The notes: generated by a model not told the origin, from the sequence alone. Positions 46,433-54,920 are shown, counted from the stretch's first letter. The stretch is 64,000 nucleotides of DNA from JABMOV01 sp964654545 (GCA_964654545.1 CAZZIU010000005.1:62001-126000); one strand, 5' to 3'. Numbers and translations are program-made.

Positions 46433-48412
46433 CTATTGTGTCATAGTTTGCAAATCTTTTTTGTAATTCTCAAGTGTTTCAATAATCAAATGGTAATTGT
46501 GTACCCCAAGACTGCCGTCTTTTCGCAACTGTAAAATGCCGGTTACCACACGTTTATAGCTAGGATTTTCAGCATTGTAACTTGGTATGGTGGACAACAA
46601 TGCTGAGACATCGCTCAAGGTAGTGTTGTAATTGCCCTGCCAGGTTTCCAGCATCTCGATTTCTTCTTCCTCATGGCAATCTTCACACCGTACAACCATG
46701 TCTTCTGCTAAAGCTGATTCATCGCCGGCGTGGCAATCCAAACAGGCAACTTCTTCTTCGGACATCGCCGATGGGTATGGATTGGGAATCCAATCAGCAG
46801 AACCATCATAAATGGATGCCTGTAAGGAATGGCACTCCGAACATGCCTCTTTCACCTCTTCATGATGGCATGAAGAACAGGTTTCATTGGTAATAACGAT
46901 ATCACCATGCTTGGCAACATTAGAATGGCAATTAAAACACTTCACCTTACCATTGGCAATATGTTTTTCGTGATTAAATAGTACGCCATCAAAATCTCGT
47001 TCAATGTTTTCCACGGCTATATGGCAGTTGCTGCATTCAGATGGTATTACATGAGAATACTGGGACAGGTCAGGTACACTGATGCCCAAATTTGTTTCAG
47101 AAATAATCTCCATTAAATCACTGGAAACTTTCGTTAATAACTGGTCAGAAAATGCTACATTGTGAACCATATTTCCGCGATCGACAATGTTGTAATTGTA
47201 TTTTGCCCGATCCAATAACGGTTGCACAATATATTGTTTAAGCTTGCCAGGAGGATTTTCATTTAATTGATTTTCGACGGATTCAATGGATTTTTTTACA
47301 ATGGCCACCTTGTTCTCCAAAACGTCTTTCCATTGATTAAACAATTTATTGTATCCAGTACCATGACATTTTTCACAGGTTTCACCAGTGGGTTCGGCAG
47401 TATCTTCGTCGTACTTGGACGTGGATACATTTTCATGGAAAATATGGCAGGCTTGGCAGGTTAGTCCGGCCTCAAACATCCTGTCAGGATGAAGATTTAC
47501 TCCTTGTCCAATTTGTCCGGAAAACAGCCCAAACTGTATTGAATGCATGTTGGAATGGCAACTTTCACATTCAGGTACAATATTTTCTGTTTTCGTAACT
47601 GATTTGTGTTGGATAGCAGAATGACATTGTTGGCATTCAACCTTATGGTCGGTGACGTGATTCCGGTGCATAAAATCGCCATCGTCGTACATGTTAATTT
47701 TTTCAATTTCTGCGTGGCATGAGCTACAGCGTTCTTTTGGTACGGCACCATCTCCGATTTGCATTTTACCATGGCATTTTTTACAGTCAATCTGCAATTC
47801 ATTGACTTTCGTATGATCGTAATCCACGGTGGTGGTTTTGGTGTTAATGGGAGCATCATGACACCAGGTACAATCGTTTATCGGTTTTTCATTTGGTGCA
47901 TTTTTAAAATGACAAAGAAAACAGGTGGATTCGGTAACGGAAATATGTTCACCCTGCACTACTTGCGAATGGCAACTTGTGCAACGCAGTTTCTTTCCCC
48001 GCCTCAATTCGGTCAAGTGCGGTTTGTGCTCGAAAAGAATGCCTTCTTTAAATATAACATCATCTTTAAGCAATCGTTGCTCGTGGCATCCCGATCTAAG
48101 ACAGCTTTCATCGGAGATTTCTGCCCATGGTTTGGACTTTTTGTATACACCGGTAAAATAATTCACTACCATGCTTGCGGCGGTAAATTTTCCTTTTATT
48201 TTCGATTTAAAACCGGGAGGAAAATGACAGGCCGTGCAGGTCACTTCTGCATGGGTTGAAGTCCGCCAAGCGTCTACATAGGGTTGCATAAAATGGCAGT
48301 TTGAACAAAAAGTTGGTTTCGAAGTCAATTCTGTGGCTGCTAAGAGCATCAATAATACAGCTGTCAGAATTCCGAGTGTAATCAGGGCAATTTTTATAAT
48401 TCTATTTTTCAT
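46433..48412 (-). CDS. NapC/NrfH-anchored polyhaem cytochrome c, 17 CxxCH + one CX4CH
   Basis: 659 residues. One N-terminal helix (IIKIALITLGILTAVLLMLLAATE) leads into a NapC/NrfH-like start (SKPTFCSNCHFMQPYVDAWRTSTHAEVTCTACHFPPG). Seventeen CxxCH and one CLRSGCH (CX4CH, residue about 103) follow. A helical haem-free spacer of about 115 residues (370-480, NQWKDVLENKVAIVKKSIESVE onward) splits a 12-site N-part from a 6-site C-part (CSNCH, CFNCH, CSSCH, CSECH, CLDCH, CEDCH). The anchor suggests quinol oxidation as in ImcH/CymA, with wiring far into the periplasm. Nine bases after the 17-haem/b fusion gene. Confidence 0.85.
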   Translation of the reverse strand: MKNRIIKIALITLGILTAVLLMLLAATELTSKPTFCSNCHFMQPYVDAWRTSTHAEVTCTACHFPPGFKSKIKGKFTAASMVVNYFTGVYKKSKPWAEISDESCLRSGCHEQRLLKDDVIFKEGILFEHKPHLTELRRGKKLRCTSCHSQVVQGEHISVTESTCFLCHFKNAPNEKPINDCTWCHDAPINTKTTTVDYDHTKVNELQIDCKKCHGKMQIGDGAVPKERCSSCHAEIEKINMYDDGDFMHRNHVTDHKVECQQCHSAIQHKSVTKTENIVPECESCHSNMHSIQFGLFSGQIGQGVNLHPDRMFEAGLTCQACHIFHENVSTSKYDEDTAEPTGETCEKCHGTGYNKLFNQWKDVLENKVAIVKKSIESVENQLNENPPGKLKQYIVQPLLDRAKYNYNIVDRGNMVHNVAFSDQLLTKVSSDLMEIISETNLGISVPDLSQYSHVIPSECSNCHIAVENIERDFDGVLFNHEKHIANGKVKCFNCHSNVAKHGDIVITNETCSSCHHEEVKEACSECHSLQASIYDGSADWIPNPYPSAMSEEEVACLDCHAGDESALAEDMVVRCEDCHEEEEIEMLETWQGNYNTTLSDVSALLSTIPSYNAENPSYKRVVTGILQLRKDGSLGVHNYHLIIETLENYKKDLQTMTQ

Positions 48413-48421
48413 CGTTTCGTC

Positions 48422-50947
48422 TTAAAAAAATGTTCCAATTATGATAATCACTAATACAACAACCCCTAATGTTAAGAATAGATAACCGGCTGTGAAAAAC
48501 AGGTATTTCATCCATTTTGGTAGTGGTTTTGTCAGCCGCTGTTTGTATTCCTGTTCCGGTAAGTTTTCGTATTCCAATGGACGTTCATTCTGGAATTGCT
48601 CCTCCGTCATCCGTCCAGTGAAAATTACTTCGTCCATAGGGAAAGCTCCAGGTCGCAAATGGGTGTTGAAGAAATGCACAGTAAATATAAACGCAGTAGC
48701 AAGGAGTGCCTCCTCCGAGTGCACGATGTGAGCAGCATTAATAAACCATCCCGGAACCCAACGGGAGAAAAATTCAGGAAACCAAAGCATTAAGCCTGAG
48801 AATCCAATGACTACCATTCCCCAGAAAACAGCGATATAGTCAAATTTTTCCCAATAGGTCCAGCGTCCAAATTTTGGTTCATGCTTTTTAATGCCGATAA
48901 AATAGGCCAGATGCAGCACAAAATCGATGGCGTCCTGTTTATTTGGTATTAGACTATTTGAACCCCAGAAAATTCCTTTATCGCCACGAATGAAAGCTTT
49001 GTATAGCAAAAGAATAAGATGGGTAAGAAATACAAGTGCCAATAAGGATGCACCCACTCGGTGGGCGATTGCCGCAGTACCAAATCCTATCACATTATGG
49101 ACAAACCATGTTGCAGCAGCACTGTGGGAAAATTTTAGTGGTATCCCCGTTGAGGCTAAGGTTAAAAATCCCAAAATCATTCCAAGATGTAAAAATCGTT
49201 CGATTCGTCCAAATCGACGGACTCGGTAAGCAGTTTTTGGTGCTTTTTTAATTGGTCCGTGTTTGATCCGTTTTAACGTTAATCGTGTGAGCCAGAGAAT
49301 CGTATGTGTTCCGAACACAAACAAGACCGATCCCAATAGCCATAGCATGGATACATGGATGATATTGAGAATCGGATTTTCCTCTTTAACATGGGGCGAA
49401 TAGTGTTGAAGATAACCAACAAAATTATCCGTAACATTATCATGACATTGGGAACAGGTTTCCTTGATATGTTCTTTTCCAACCGTTGATCTTGGGTTGT
49501 TGCTTGGTAATATGGAATGGTTGTCATGGCAGGACACACATGTAGCGAATTTTTCCCCCTGATACCCTAATTGATACATTTGACCATGATAGGAGGAATT
49601 GTAACCATCCACCACATCCGCATTTAACTGAAACTTCATGGTGAATTCACGGTCGCCGTGACATCGACTACATAATTCCACGATCGATTGACCGGCAAAT
49701 TGTTCATCCACTTTTTGGATACGCTCTGTATTGTGGCAGTCTACGCAGGTGGGTGCTTCATCATGTCCCCTAGCCCAGGCAATATAATGAGCCGACATTT
49801 CATATTCGGCATTTTTGTCTTCATGGCACTGGATGCATTCCTTTTTGCTGGCCGAAGTGATGGCATGATCTGGGGCCAGAAAATGATAGTTATGACAGGC
49901 TCCACAATCGGAAACATCTCCACGATCAATTTTCTCTACCTGATTACGATGGATTTCTCCATGAGCTTCTAATTCTCCAACCACCAGATTATCTCGATGA
50001 CAACGCAAACAGACAGCATCGATATTTACGTTGAATATTGATCCTTTTGCAGCACCACTCATATCCGTTTCATGACCCGTATGACAAACAACGCAGGTTT
50101 CCAGTCTGGGATCATCATTCACTTCCGGACGATGAATGGATTGTTCGTAACCTTTATGGCACGATGTACAAAGAATATCAAGTCGTGCAACAGAAACCTT
50201 GCTCTCAGGATTTCTAGGAGAAAGTACCTTATGGGTGTCATGACAATCAGAACAAACTGGTGCATTAGGATTACCGTGCAATAATTGTTGGTAATGCGAG
50301 CTCTGATCATAATTAACCACTTTTTCCTCATGGCAACCACGACAGGTTTCTGTAATATGAATCCGCCAATCAGCACCGCTATACTCATCCCGTATCTGCT
50401 TGTTATGAGGGGAATGGCAGGATACGCACGTTAATTCAGAAGTGGATAATTCCTTATTCCAATGCGCCGATCCATAAAACTCATCCAGGATATCCTGGTG
50501 ACAGACACCACAGACTTTACGCGGTTCACCCTTCCAGGATACTTTATGCCTGCCATGACAATCAGAACACTGCGGTAAAGATGTATATCCCTTTTGAGCA
50601 AGTGGTCGAAAAAATCCCTCAATGAATTCTTCCTGTGCATCTTCATGACAGGAACCACAATCCGGCAGTGGTAATCTTGGATTATGGGGGAAGTCATCTA
50701 CGCCATCTAAATCTTCATGACACTCAATACAGTCGAAGTCTTCATGGGGTGTTCCAATTAAATGATCAGAATTCACATATAGTGACTTTGGAATTCCATA
50801 TAAAACTGTCTCCATCATTTCATCGTCATGACACGTTTCGCAAACATCATTTTCTTGCGCCGATACGGAAAGAAGAAGTATAATCAGAATACAGAATGTT
50901 CTTATCCTGTTTATTGATAGAAATTCGCTCATCTTTTCTTTAATCAT
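48422..50947 (-). CDS. 17-haem cytochrome c fused to membrane cytochrome b (CbcL-like)
   Basis: 841 residues. Signal peptide ending in SVSAQ; 17 CxxCH motifs between residues 35 and 520 (first CETCH, last CSQCH); then a b-type membrane part of about five or six helices (IRRFGRIERFLHLGMILGFLTLAS, AHRVGASLLALVFLTHLILLL, HIVHSEEALLATAFIFTVHFF) and a final C-terminal helix. The c-domain end (ILPSNNPRSTVG) closely echoes ILPSNNPNSTIY of the 11-haem paralogue, so the two arose by duplication and haem-number change. The start could be ATG 50932; neither has a clear ribosome site. A terminator lies just upstream (50973-51004). Confidence 0.85.
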   Translation of the reverse strand: MIKEKMSEFLSINRIRTFCILIILLLSVSAQENDVCETCHDDEMMETVLYGIPKSLYVNSDHLIGTPHEDFDCIECHEDLDGVDDFPHNPRLPLPDCGSCHEDAQEEFIEGFFRPLAQKGYTSLPQCSDCHGRHKVSWKGEPRKVCGVCHQDILDEFYGSAHWNKELSTSELTCVSCHSPHNKQIRDEYSGADWRIHITETCRGCHEEKVVNYDQSSHYQQLLHGNPNAPVCSDCHDTHKVLSPRNPESKVSVARLDILCTSCHKGYEQSIHRPEVNDDPRLETCVVCHTGHETDMSGAAKGSIFNVNIDAVCLRCHRDNLVVGELEAHGEIHRNQVEKIDRGDVSDCGACHNYHFLAPDHAITSASKKECIQCHEDKNAEYEMSAHYIAWARGHDEAPTCVDCHNTERIQKVDEQFAGQSIVELCSRCHGDREFTMKFQLNADVVDGYNSSYHGQMYQLGYQGEKFATCVSCHDNHSILPSNNPRSTVGKEHIKETCSQCHDNVTDNFVGYLQHYSPHVKEENPILNIIHVSMLWLLGSVLFVFGTHTILWLTRLTLKRIKHGPIKKAPKTAYRVRRFGRIERFLHLGMILGFLTLASTGIPLKFSHSAAATWFVHNVIGFGTAAIAHRVGASLLALVFLTHLILLLYKAFIRGDKGIFWGSNSLIPNKQDAIDFVLHLAYFIGIKKHEPKFGRWTYWEKFDYIAVFWGMVVIGFSGLMLWFPEFFSRWVPGWFINAAHIVHSEEALLATAFIFTVHFFNTHLRPGAFPMDEVIFTGRMTEEQFQNERPLEYENLPEQEYKQRLTKPLPKWMKYLFFTAGYLFLTLGVVVLVIIIIGTFF

Positions 50948-50972
50948 GTTATTAAAGTGGAATCAGGAAGGT

Positions 50973-51004
50973 ATAAAAAAGGAGCTGGAAAATTCCAGCT
51001 CCTT
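50973..51004 (-). terminator. Intrinsic terminator after the tetrahaem gene
   Basis: On the minus strand AAGGAGCTGG/CCAGCTCCTT forms a 10-11-bp stem with a 4-6-nt loop, followed by TTTTTTATA. It lies 5 bases after the tetrahaem stop and 25 bases before the 17-haem gene, so it divides the cytochrome island or acts as a partial terminator. Confidence 0.8.
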
Positions 51005-51009
51005 ATCGT

Positions 51010-51606
51010 TTATTTTGGACTATAACCTTCCGGAAATTTGTGAGCAATTTTAGAAAAATACTCCTCAAAGTCGAACGAAGTAAATGTAGGACTTTCTTCG
51101 TTATGACAACTACGACAGGTTTCTTCGTTTGGCAGATGGAAGCCAACTGTAGCTCCATCTACTTCACCAGCATAGATAGCCTTCATTGTTTTTTTAGATT
51201 TATATTCGCTCCCGGGGCCGTGGCAACCTTCACAACCAACACCTTTTAGATATTCCATTAATTTGGCTGCTTTTTTGCCATCTCTGTCATCGTCGGCCGG
51301 ATTCCAAAATGCTTCGTCTTTTATTTCAAATCCACCATTTCCGTACCCAGTAGTATGACATTTAACACATTCAGGTGCTTCCCACGGACTTGCAGTTAAG
51401 CCCTTTTCTTTCGCAATAGCTATTGCCTTTTCTCCTTTTAGTGTTTCAAATGCCTTTGAATGCTGTGACCCTTCCCAAACACCAAGCTGGGCGCCCTGTT
51501 CATCTTTTTTATGGCACATTCCGCATTTTTTCCAACCAACATATTCAAACGGTTGACTATACACCAATCCAATAATGCCAAGTAAAAGTATGAGTTTTTT
51601 TATCAT
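51010..51606 (-). CDS. Tetrahaem cytochrome c554-like protein
   Basis: 198 residues; signal peptide 1-17 (MIKKLILLLGIIGLVYS). Four CxxCH: CGMCH (YVGWKKCGMCHKK), CVKCH, CEGCH (VGCEGCHGPGSEY) and CRSCH. GCEGCHGPGS and the opening YVG-x-xxCGMCH are typical of the cytochrome c554/multihaem family used as soluble periplasmic shuttles. A strong AAGGAGG lies upstream. A terminator follows, so this gene is the promoter-distal end of the barrel-led unit. Probably the link between inner- and outer-membrane parts. Confidence 0.88.
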   Translation of the reverse strand: MIKKLILLLGIIGLVYSQPFEYVGWKKCGMCHKKDEQGAQLGVWEGSQHSKAFETLKGEKAIAIAKEKGLTASPWEAPECVKCHTTGYGNGGFEIKDEAFWNPADDDRDGKKAAKLMEYLKGVGCEGCHGPGSEYKSKKTMKAIYAGEVDGATVGFHLPNEETCRSCHNEESPTFTSFDFEEYFSKIAHKFPEGYSPK

Positions 51607-51682
51607 AAACGCCTCCTTATTTAAATAATTCTATCCAGTGATAAGATTCTGAAGTTTGATTGATTTAAGTGAAATTGTTGCA

Positions 51683-52201
51683 TCAATGACATACATCACA
51701 AGTAACATAAATCTTATCCGTCTCCGATGTATTTCTTGTGTGGCAGTCTGTACAAAATACACCAACCACATTGATCCTAGGAATTGTATTTATATTGGCA
51801 TGATAATAGTCATGACATACCGAACAACGATTTTCCAAAGAGACGGTTGTGTCTTGATCGGTTAATTTCCGCCAGCGATCTCGGTTTGCGGTAATTCCAT
51901 GAAATGCTAACGTATCTAAAGGATTGACCCAATCACTTGATGGATGTCCGGTATTGTTATCGTCATGACATCCGGCACACGATATTCCTGATGTACCACC
52001 AGTTAATGACGAGAGATCAGGATCACCATGACAATCCAGACAAGTCTGAACTCCTGTTACTCGAATTTTTGATGTATGAAATAGATCTGAACCAGGTTCC
52101 GCCCACCCGTTGGGATGGAGTTGAAACTCTGCGTTTTCAGTACAACCAATAATCAACATAAAAATGATGGGTGTAAATATTTTTAGCTTCACGAGTGACA
52201 C
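51683..52201 (-). CDS. Pentahaem c-type lipoprotein
   Basis: 172 residues. Lipoprotein leader with lipobox LIIGC (Cys20, then Thr-Glu, so not retained by an Asp+2 rule). Five CxxCH: CLDCH, CAGCH, CSVCH, CTDCH and CDVCH. The fifth motif is the extreme C-terminus: His is the final residue before TGA. Its start overlaps the 11-haem gene by 13 bases and 76 bases separate it from the tetrahaem. As an outer-membrane lipoprotein cytochrome next to a barrel, it is a candidate for an outer-membrane conduit subunit. Confidence 0.82.
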   Translation of the reverse strand: MSLVKLKIFTPIIFMLIIGCTENAEFQLHPNGWAEPGSDLFHTSKIRVTGVQTCLDCHGDPDLSSLTGGTSGISCAGCHDDNNTGHPSSDWVNPLDTLAFHGITANRDRWRKLTDQDTTVSLENRCSVCHDYYHANINTIPRINVVGVFCTDCHTRNTSETDKIYVTCDVCH

Positions 52202-53019
52202 CTCAAGCAGGTTGATTCTTTTTCTTGAATGTGGCAGGATTTACACACCATTGGATAGTCCAATGCTGCAGTTCCATGGCTCCCACCATCCTGTTTCGCT
52301 TTTCCAACCCAGGTTGGTAAACTATGATCTACTGGCATCGGTTTGAATTGACTGTGACAAGTAAAGCAATCACCAATAACGTCGTGACAGGTTCCACAAT
52401 CTTTGATCCCAATCCGTGCATCCACGCTATGTTGCAATAAATAATCATTGGCATGATGACGGGGCTCTACCTGTTGATTTGTATGGCAGTTATTGCAATA
52501 GGTTTCTTCATGGCAGGTTGAACATTTTTCACTGGAGAAATTAGCTAACCCAAGTCCATGAACGGGTAACCAACCGATCGCATGGCTTCTTGGTTTATTC
52601 ACAGAATGACATGCCAAGCAATCACCTTTTTTCCAGGCTGTTGGTGGACTCTGACTATCTTCGGAAGGAAAATAATCGTGACAATCAGTACAATTATCAC
52701 TGAAAGCATTGGTATGAAATTTGTGAGAGAAATTCAAACCACTGGTAGGTTGAAAATCACTATAGGAAAGAGGATCGTTCTCATTGGCGTGACACATTCC
52801 ACAATTGTCATCTTCATCAACTTCATGACAATCAGAACAGACATCCATTGTTGGTAGATATCGCGTATCTAACGTGCGTGCAGATTCAATTCCTTCATGA
52901 CAGGTTTCACATTCAATTTCAGCATCATCAATATGCAGCATATGTGAAAAGGTAATAAAATCACTTTGTGAGAAAACAAAACCTGTAAACACTAACAGGA
53001 TAACATTATAACGCCACAT
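52189..53019 (-). CDS. Exported 11-haem cytochrome c
   Basis: 276 residues. Signal peptide 1-18 (MWRYNVILLVFTGFVFSQ), then 11 CxxCH (CETCH, CSDCH, CGMCH, CTDCH, CLACH, CSTCH, CNNCH, CGTCH, CFTCH, CKSCH, CLRCH) in only about 235 residues, one haem per 21 residues, the density of MtrA/OmcA-like nanowire-type cytochromes. The last motif is one residue from the C-terminus. It overlaps the barrel gene by 14 bases and the pentahaem gene by 13. This suggests the soluble or barrel-plug cytochrome of a porin-cytochrome complex, by analogy with MtrA-MtrB. Confidence 0.85.
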   Translation of the reverse strand: MWRYNVILLVFTGFVFSQSDFITFSHMLHIDDAEIECETCHEGIESARTLDTRYLPTMDVCSDCHEVDEDDNCGMCHANENDPLSYSDFQPTSGLNFSHKFHTNAFSDNCTDCHDYFPSEDSQSPPTAWKKGDCLACHSVNKPRSHAIGWLPVHGLGLANFSSEKCSTCHEETYCNNCHTNQQVEPRHHANDYLLQHSVDARIGIKDCGTCHDVIGDCFTCHSQFKPMPVDHSLPTWVGKAKQDGGSHGTAALDYPMVCKSCHIQEKESTCLRCHS

Positions 53020-54163
53020 GGATTGTTACCCCTCCTCTCCCATCAACTGTATAATATTCATTGGTTGCATACCGATAAAATACCCGTAACGATATTGTGT
53101 CAATTGGGGACCATTCTACCCATCCGTTTGATCCTTTTGATTGTACTGGCTCGATTAAATCATCTGCTACACTCAGGGCATTCATTTCAAGCTTTACGCC
53201 TGCTTTGATAGCATCGGTTAATTTCCTCTGATATCCTAATTGACCACCAATTAATGTACTCGTTCCATAATCTGCATAGAGAAGTGTCATGGTGTATTTC
53301 TGATATAAAAACATAGACTGTAAACTTGTGGCACCATCGTCATTGACGCGCGTTGCTAATTGAGTCCAATTGATGAGGGATTTTGAAAAGTCACTACGGA
53401 GTGAGAAAAATACTGTAGGAGGTATGGTAATTGTTTTATCCGACCATGAATAAATTTCATCTATCATGAGTCGTCTTTGTCGTACACCAAGAGCAGTTGA
53501 GTATTTGCCAAATCGTTTTGATAAATATGTGCGATATGAATGTACTCTGAATTCTGATAAATCATAGGAAAACTGTTGGTTATATGATATTCCAAGCAGA
53601 TTCAGTGTCCATTGCATTCCAGCTAAAGTATGGACGTTGGTATCAAAATAGTCCTGCCAATAGGATATTTCTCCTTTTTTGTTGTCGTACATTATAGACC
53701 AGGATGCCATCAAGACAGTTTGTTCTGACTTGCCACTGAAATCATAACGTGACTTATTACCCCCACCCACTGTGAGTCTTCCTAGAGATTTTGCATTCAG
53801 ATTAATTTTCAATCCATCAAAGCGGAAGTTAAATAATCCACTCCAATGACTAACGCGCCCCAGTTCAAAAGAGTGATTTTTATGAGCGATTTTTGCACTA
53901 AATAAATAGACCCTAAATGGATTTTCTAAGAAGAGATGTTCTGAACCATACTCAAAGGATGACTGCAGTGAAAACAGGGAATTGAATTGTTGCTCATAAT
54001 TAATCAGTGTAAACCAGTGTGTTTCATCTTCCAAACTGCGCATGTGCATACGAGGTGACGCAGCTGATGTTAATACACTGATGTTTGGTTTTGAAGCATA
54101 GGTGCAGGTAATTAAACAGATAATCCCGAAGATAAATAACTTAATATATTTTGATTTTTTCAT
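53006..54163 (-). CDS. Outer-membrane beta-barrel protein of the cytochrome island
   Basis: 385 residues. Signal peptide ends near Ala23 (ICLITCTYA). The rest is amphipathic beta strands (FTLINYEQQFNSLFSLQSSFEYG, AKIAHKNHSFELGRVSHWSGLF, FFSLRSDFSKSLINW, TLLYADYGTSTLIGGQLGYQ, LRVFYRYATNEYY) without haem motif; I estimate 14-18 strands. AAGGGAT lies before the ATG. It is first gene of the unit and overlaps the 11-haem gene, so it probably houses or contacts that cytochrome in the outer membrane. No sequence similarity to MtrB is claimed. Confidence 0.72.
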   Translation of the reverse strand: MKKSKYIKLFIFGIICLITCTYASKPNISVLTSAASPRMHMRSLEDETHWFTLINYEQQFNSLFSLQSSFEYGSEHLFLENPFRVYLFSAKIAHKNHSFELGRVSHWSGLFNFRFDGLKINLNAKSLGRLTVGGGNKSRYDFSGKSEQTVLMASWSIMYDNKKGEISYWQDYFDTNVHTLAGMQWTLNLLGISYNQQFSYDLSEFRVHSYRTYLSKRFGKYSTALGVRQRRLMIDEIYSWSDKTITIPPTVFFSLRSDFSKSLINWTQLATRVNDDGATSLQSMFLYQKYTMTLLYADYGTSTLIGGQLGYQRKLTDAIKAGVKLEMNALSVADDLIEPVQSKGSNGWVEWSPIDTISLRVFYRYATNEYYTVDGRGGVTIHVAL

Positions 54164-54375
54164 ATGAGCTATCCCTTAAGCCGTGTACCACTAAAAGAGT
54201 AATTTCTGATTTCATGATTTAATCGCCATTTGTGTTCAATCATCGGAATTTAACTTTACTGATTATTTTAATTCGGATCAAGAAGTCATGTTTAGAAGAT
54301 TGAATTATTTCCTTGTTTACGCAACTTCAAGAAATCTTTTTTCCAGAAACATTTATTCCCTGTTGAAATTCCCGT

Positions 54376-54837
54376 TTATGGAGTACGCAGTGTCAGTTCA
54401 AACATTTCCTTTAGATGTCCGACTTTTCCTGCCGACTTGTATACCTCACAAACTCGGCAATCACCATCAGCGCATTCACGAGATGAGGCCGGCAACTGCC
54501 AGCACACGGCATTATTGGATCGATAAGCCGGACAATTTTCCCTCTCTTTCACCGAGCAGGGTTTTAATTCCCAGCACGGTATGAGAGCCAGTAGTCTACG
54601 AATCCCGGCAATATTGAGTTTGTGCAAAGTGATTTGACGTCGAATACATGCAATCCATTCCAAATCCGTCTGTGAGTATAATCTCCGACCAGTATTGGTT
54701 TTAAAAGGTAATAACAGACCCTCACGCTCGTATAGTCGTAATGTTTCAGGCGATACACCGATTTTCGCAGCAGCCACACCAATCGTGAATACAGGTTCAG
54801 CAGGATCAAATGCAATCGAATTTATGAATTCCCCCAT
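54376..54837 (-). CDS. MerR-family regulator with Cys-rich two-CW-like tail
   Basis: 153 residues from ATG 54837 (AGGA upstream); an ATG at 54867 would add 10. A MerR winged helix is at about 16-85 (TIGVAAAKIGVSPETLRLYEREGLL, TGRRLYSQTDLEWI). The tail has seven cysteines in the pattern CW-x4-C, then CPAY, CW, C, C-x2-C (CWELKPCSVKERENCPAY onward), resembling the 'two-CW' cysteine clusters of bacterial sensor proteins; ligand (metal, Fe-S or haem) unknown. It lies 212 bases upstream of the barrel gene on the same strand, so it probably controls the cytochrome island in response to a redox or metal signal. Confidence 0.8.
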   Translation of the reverse strand: MGEFINSIAFDPAEPVFTIGVAAAKIGVSPETLRLYEREGLLLPFKTNTGRRLYSQTDLEWIACIRRQITLHKLNIAGIRRLLALIPCWELKPCSVKERENCPAYRSNNAVCWQLPASSRECADGDCRVCEVYKSAGKVGHLKEMFELTLRTP

Positions 54838-54896
54838 ATTATTATCCTGTATTTTGAGATACAACAAATTACAGTACTATTATATTATTATCAAGG

Positions 54897-54920
54897 TAAG
54901 TGGATAATATTATCCACTTA
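54897..54920. promoter_or_regulatory. Perfect 24-bp palindrome, probable MerR operator
   Basis: TAAGTGGATAAT followed by its exact complement, 12 + 12 bases with no spacer. It sits 60 bases before the merR-like start (minus strand) and 65 bases before the phytol-kinase/DUF92 gene (plus strand). On the minus strand TATAAT follows the palindrome, so it covers the -35 region of the presumed merR promoter. Perfect symmetry and position indicate a dimeric regulator's operator. Confidence 0.65.

Noticed and set aside
41419..53019. CRISPR-like or tandem DNA repeats from recurrent tgncayggca-like strings
   Set aside because: They are the coding echo of repeated CxxCH motifs with irregular spacing, not DNA repeats.
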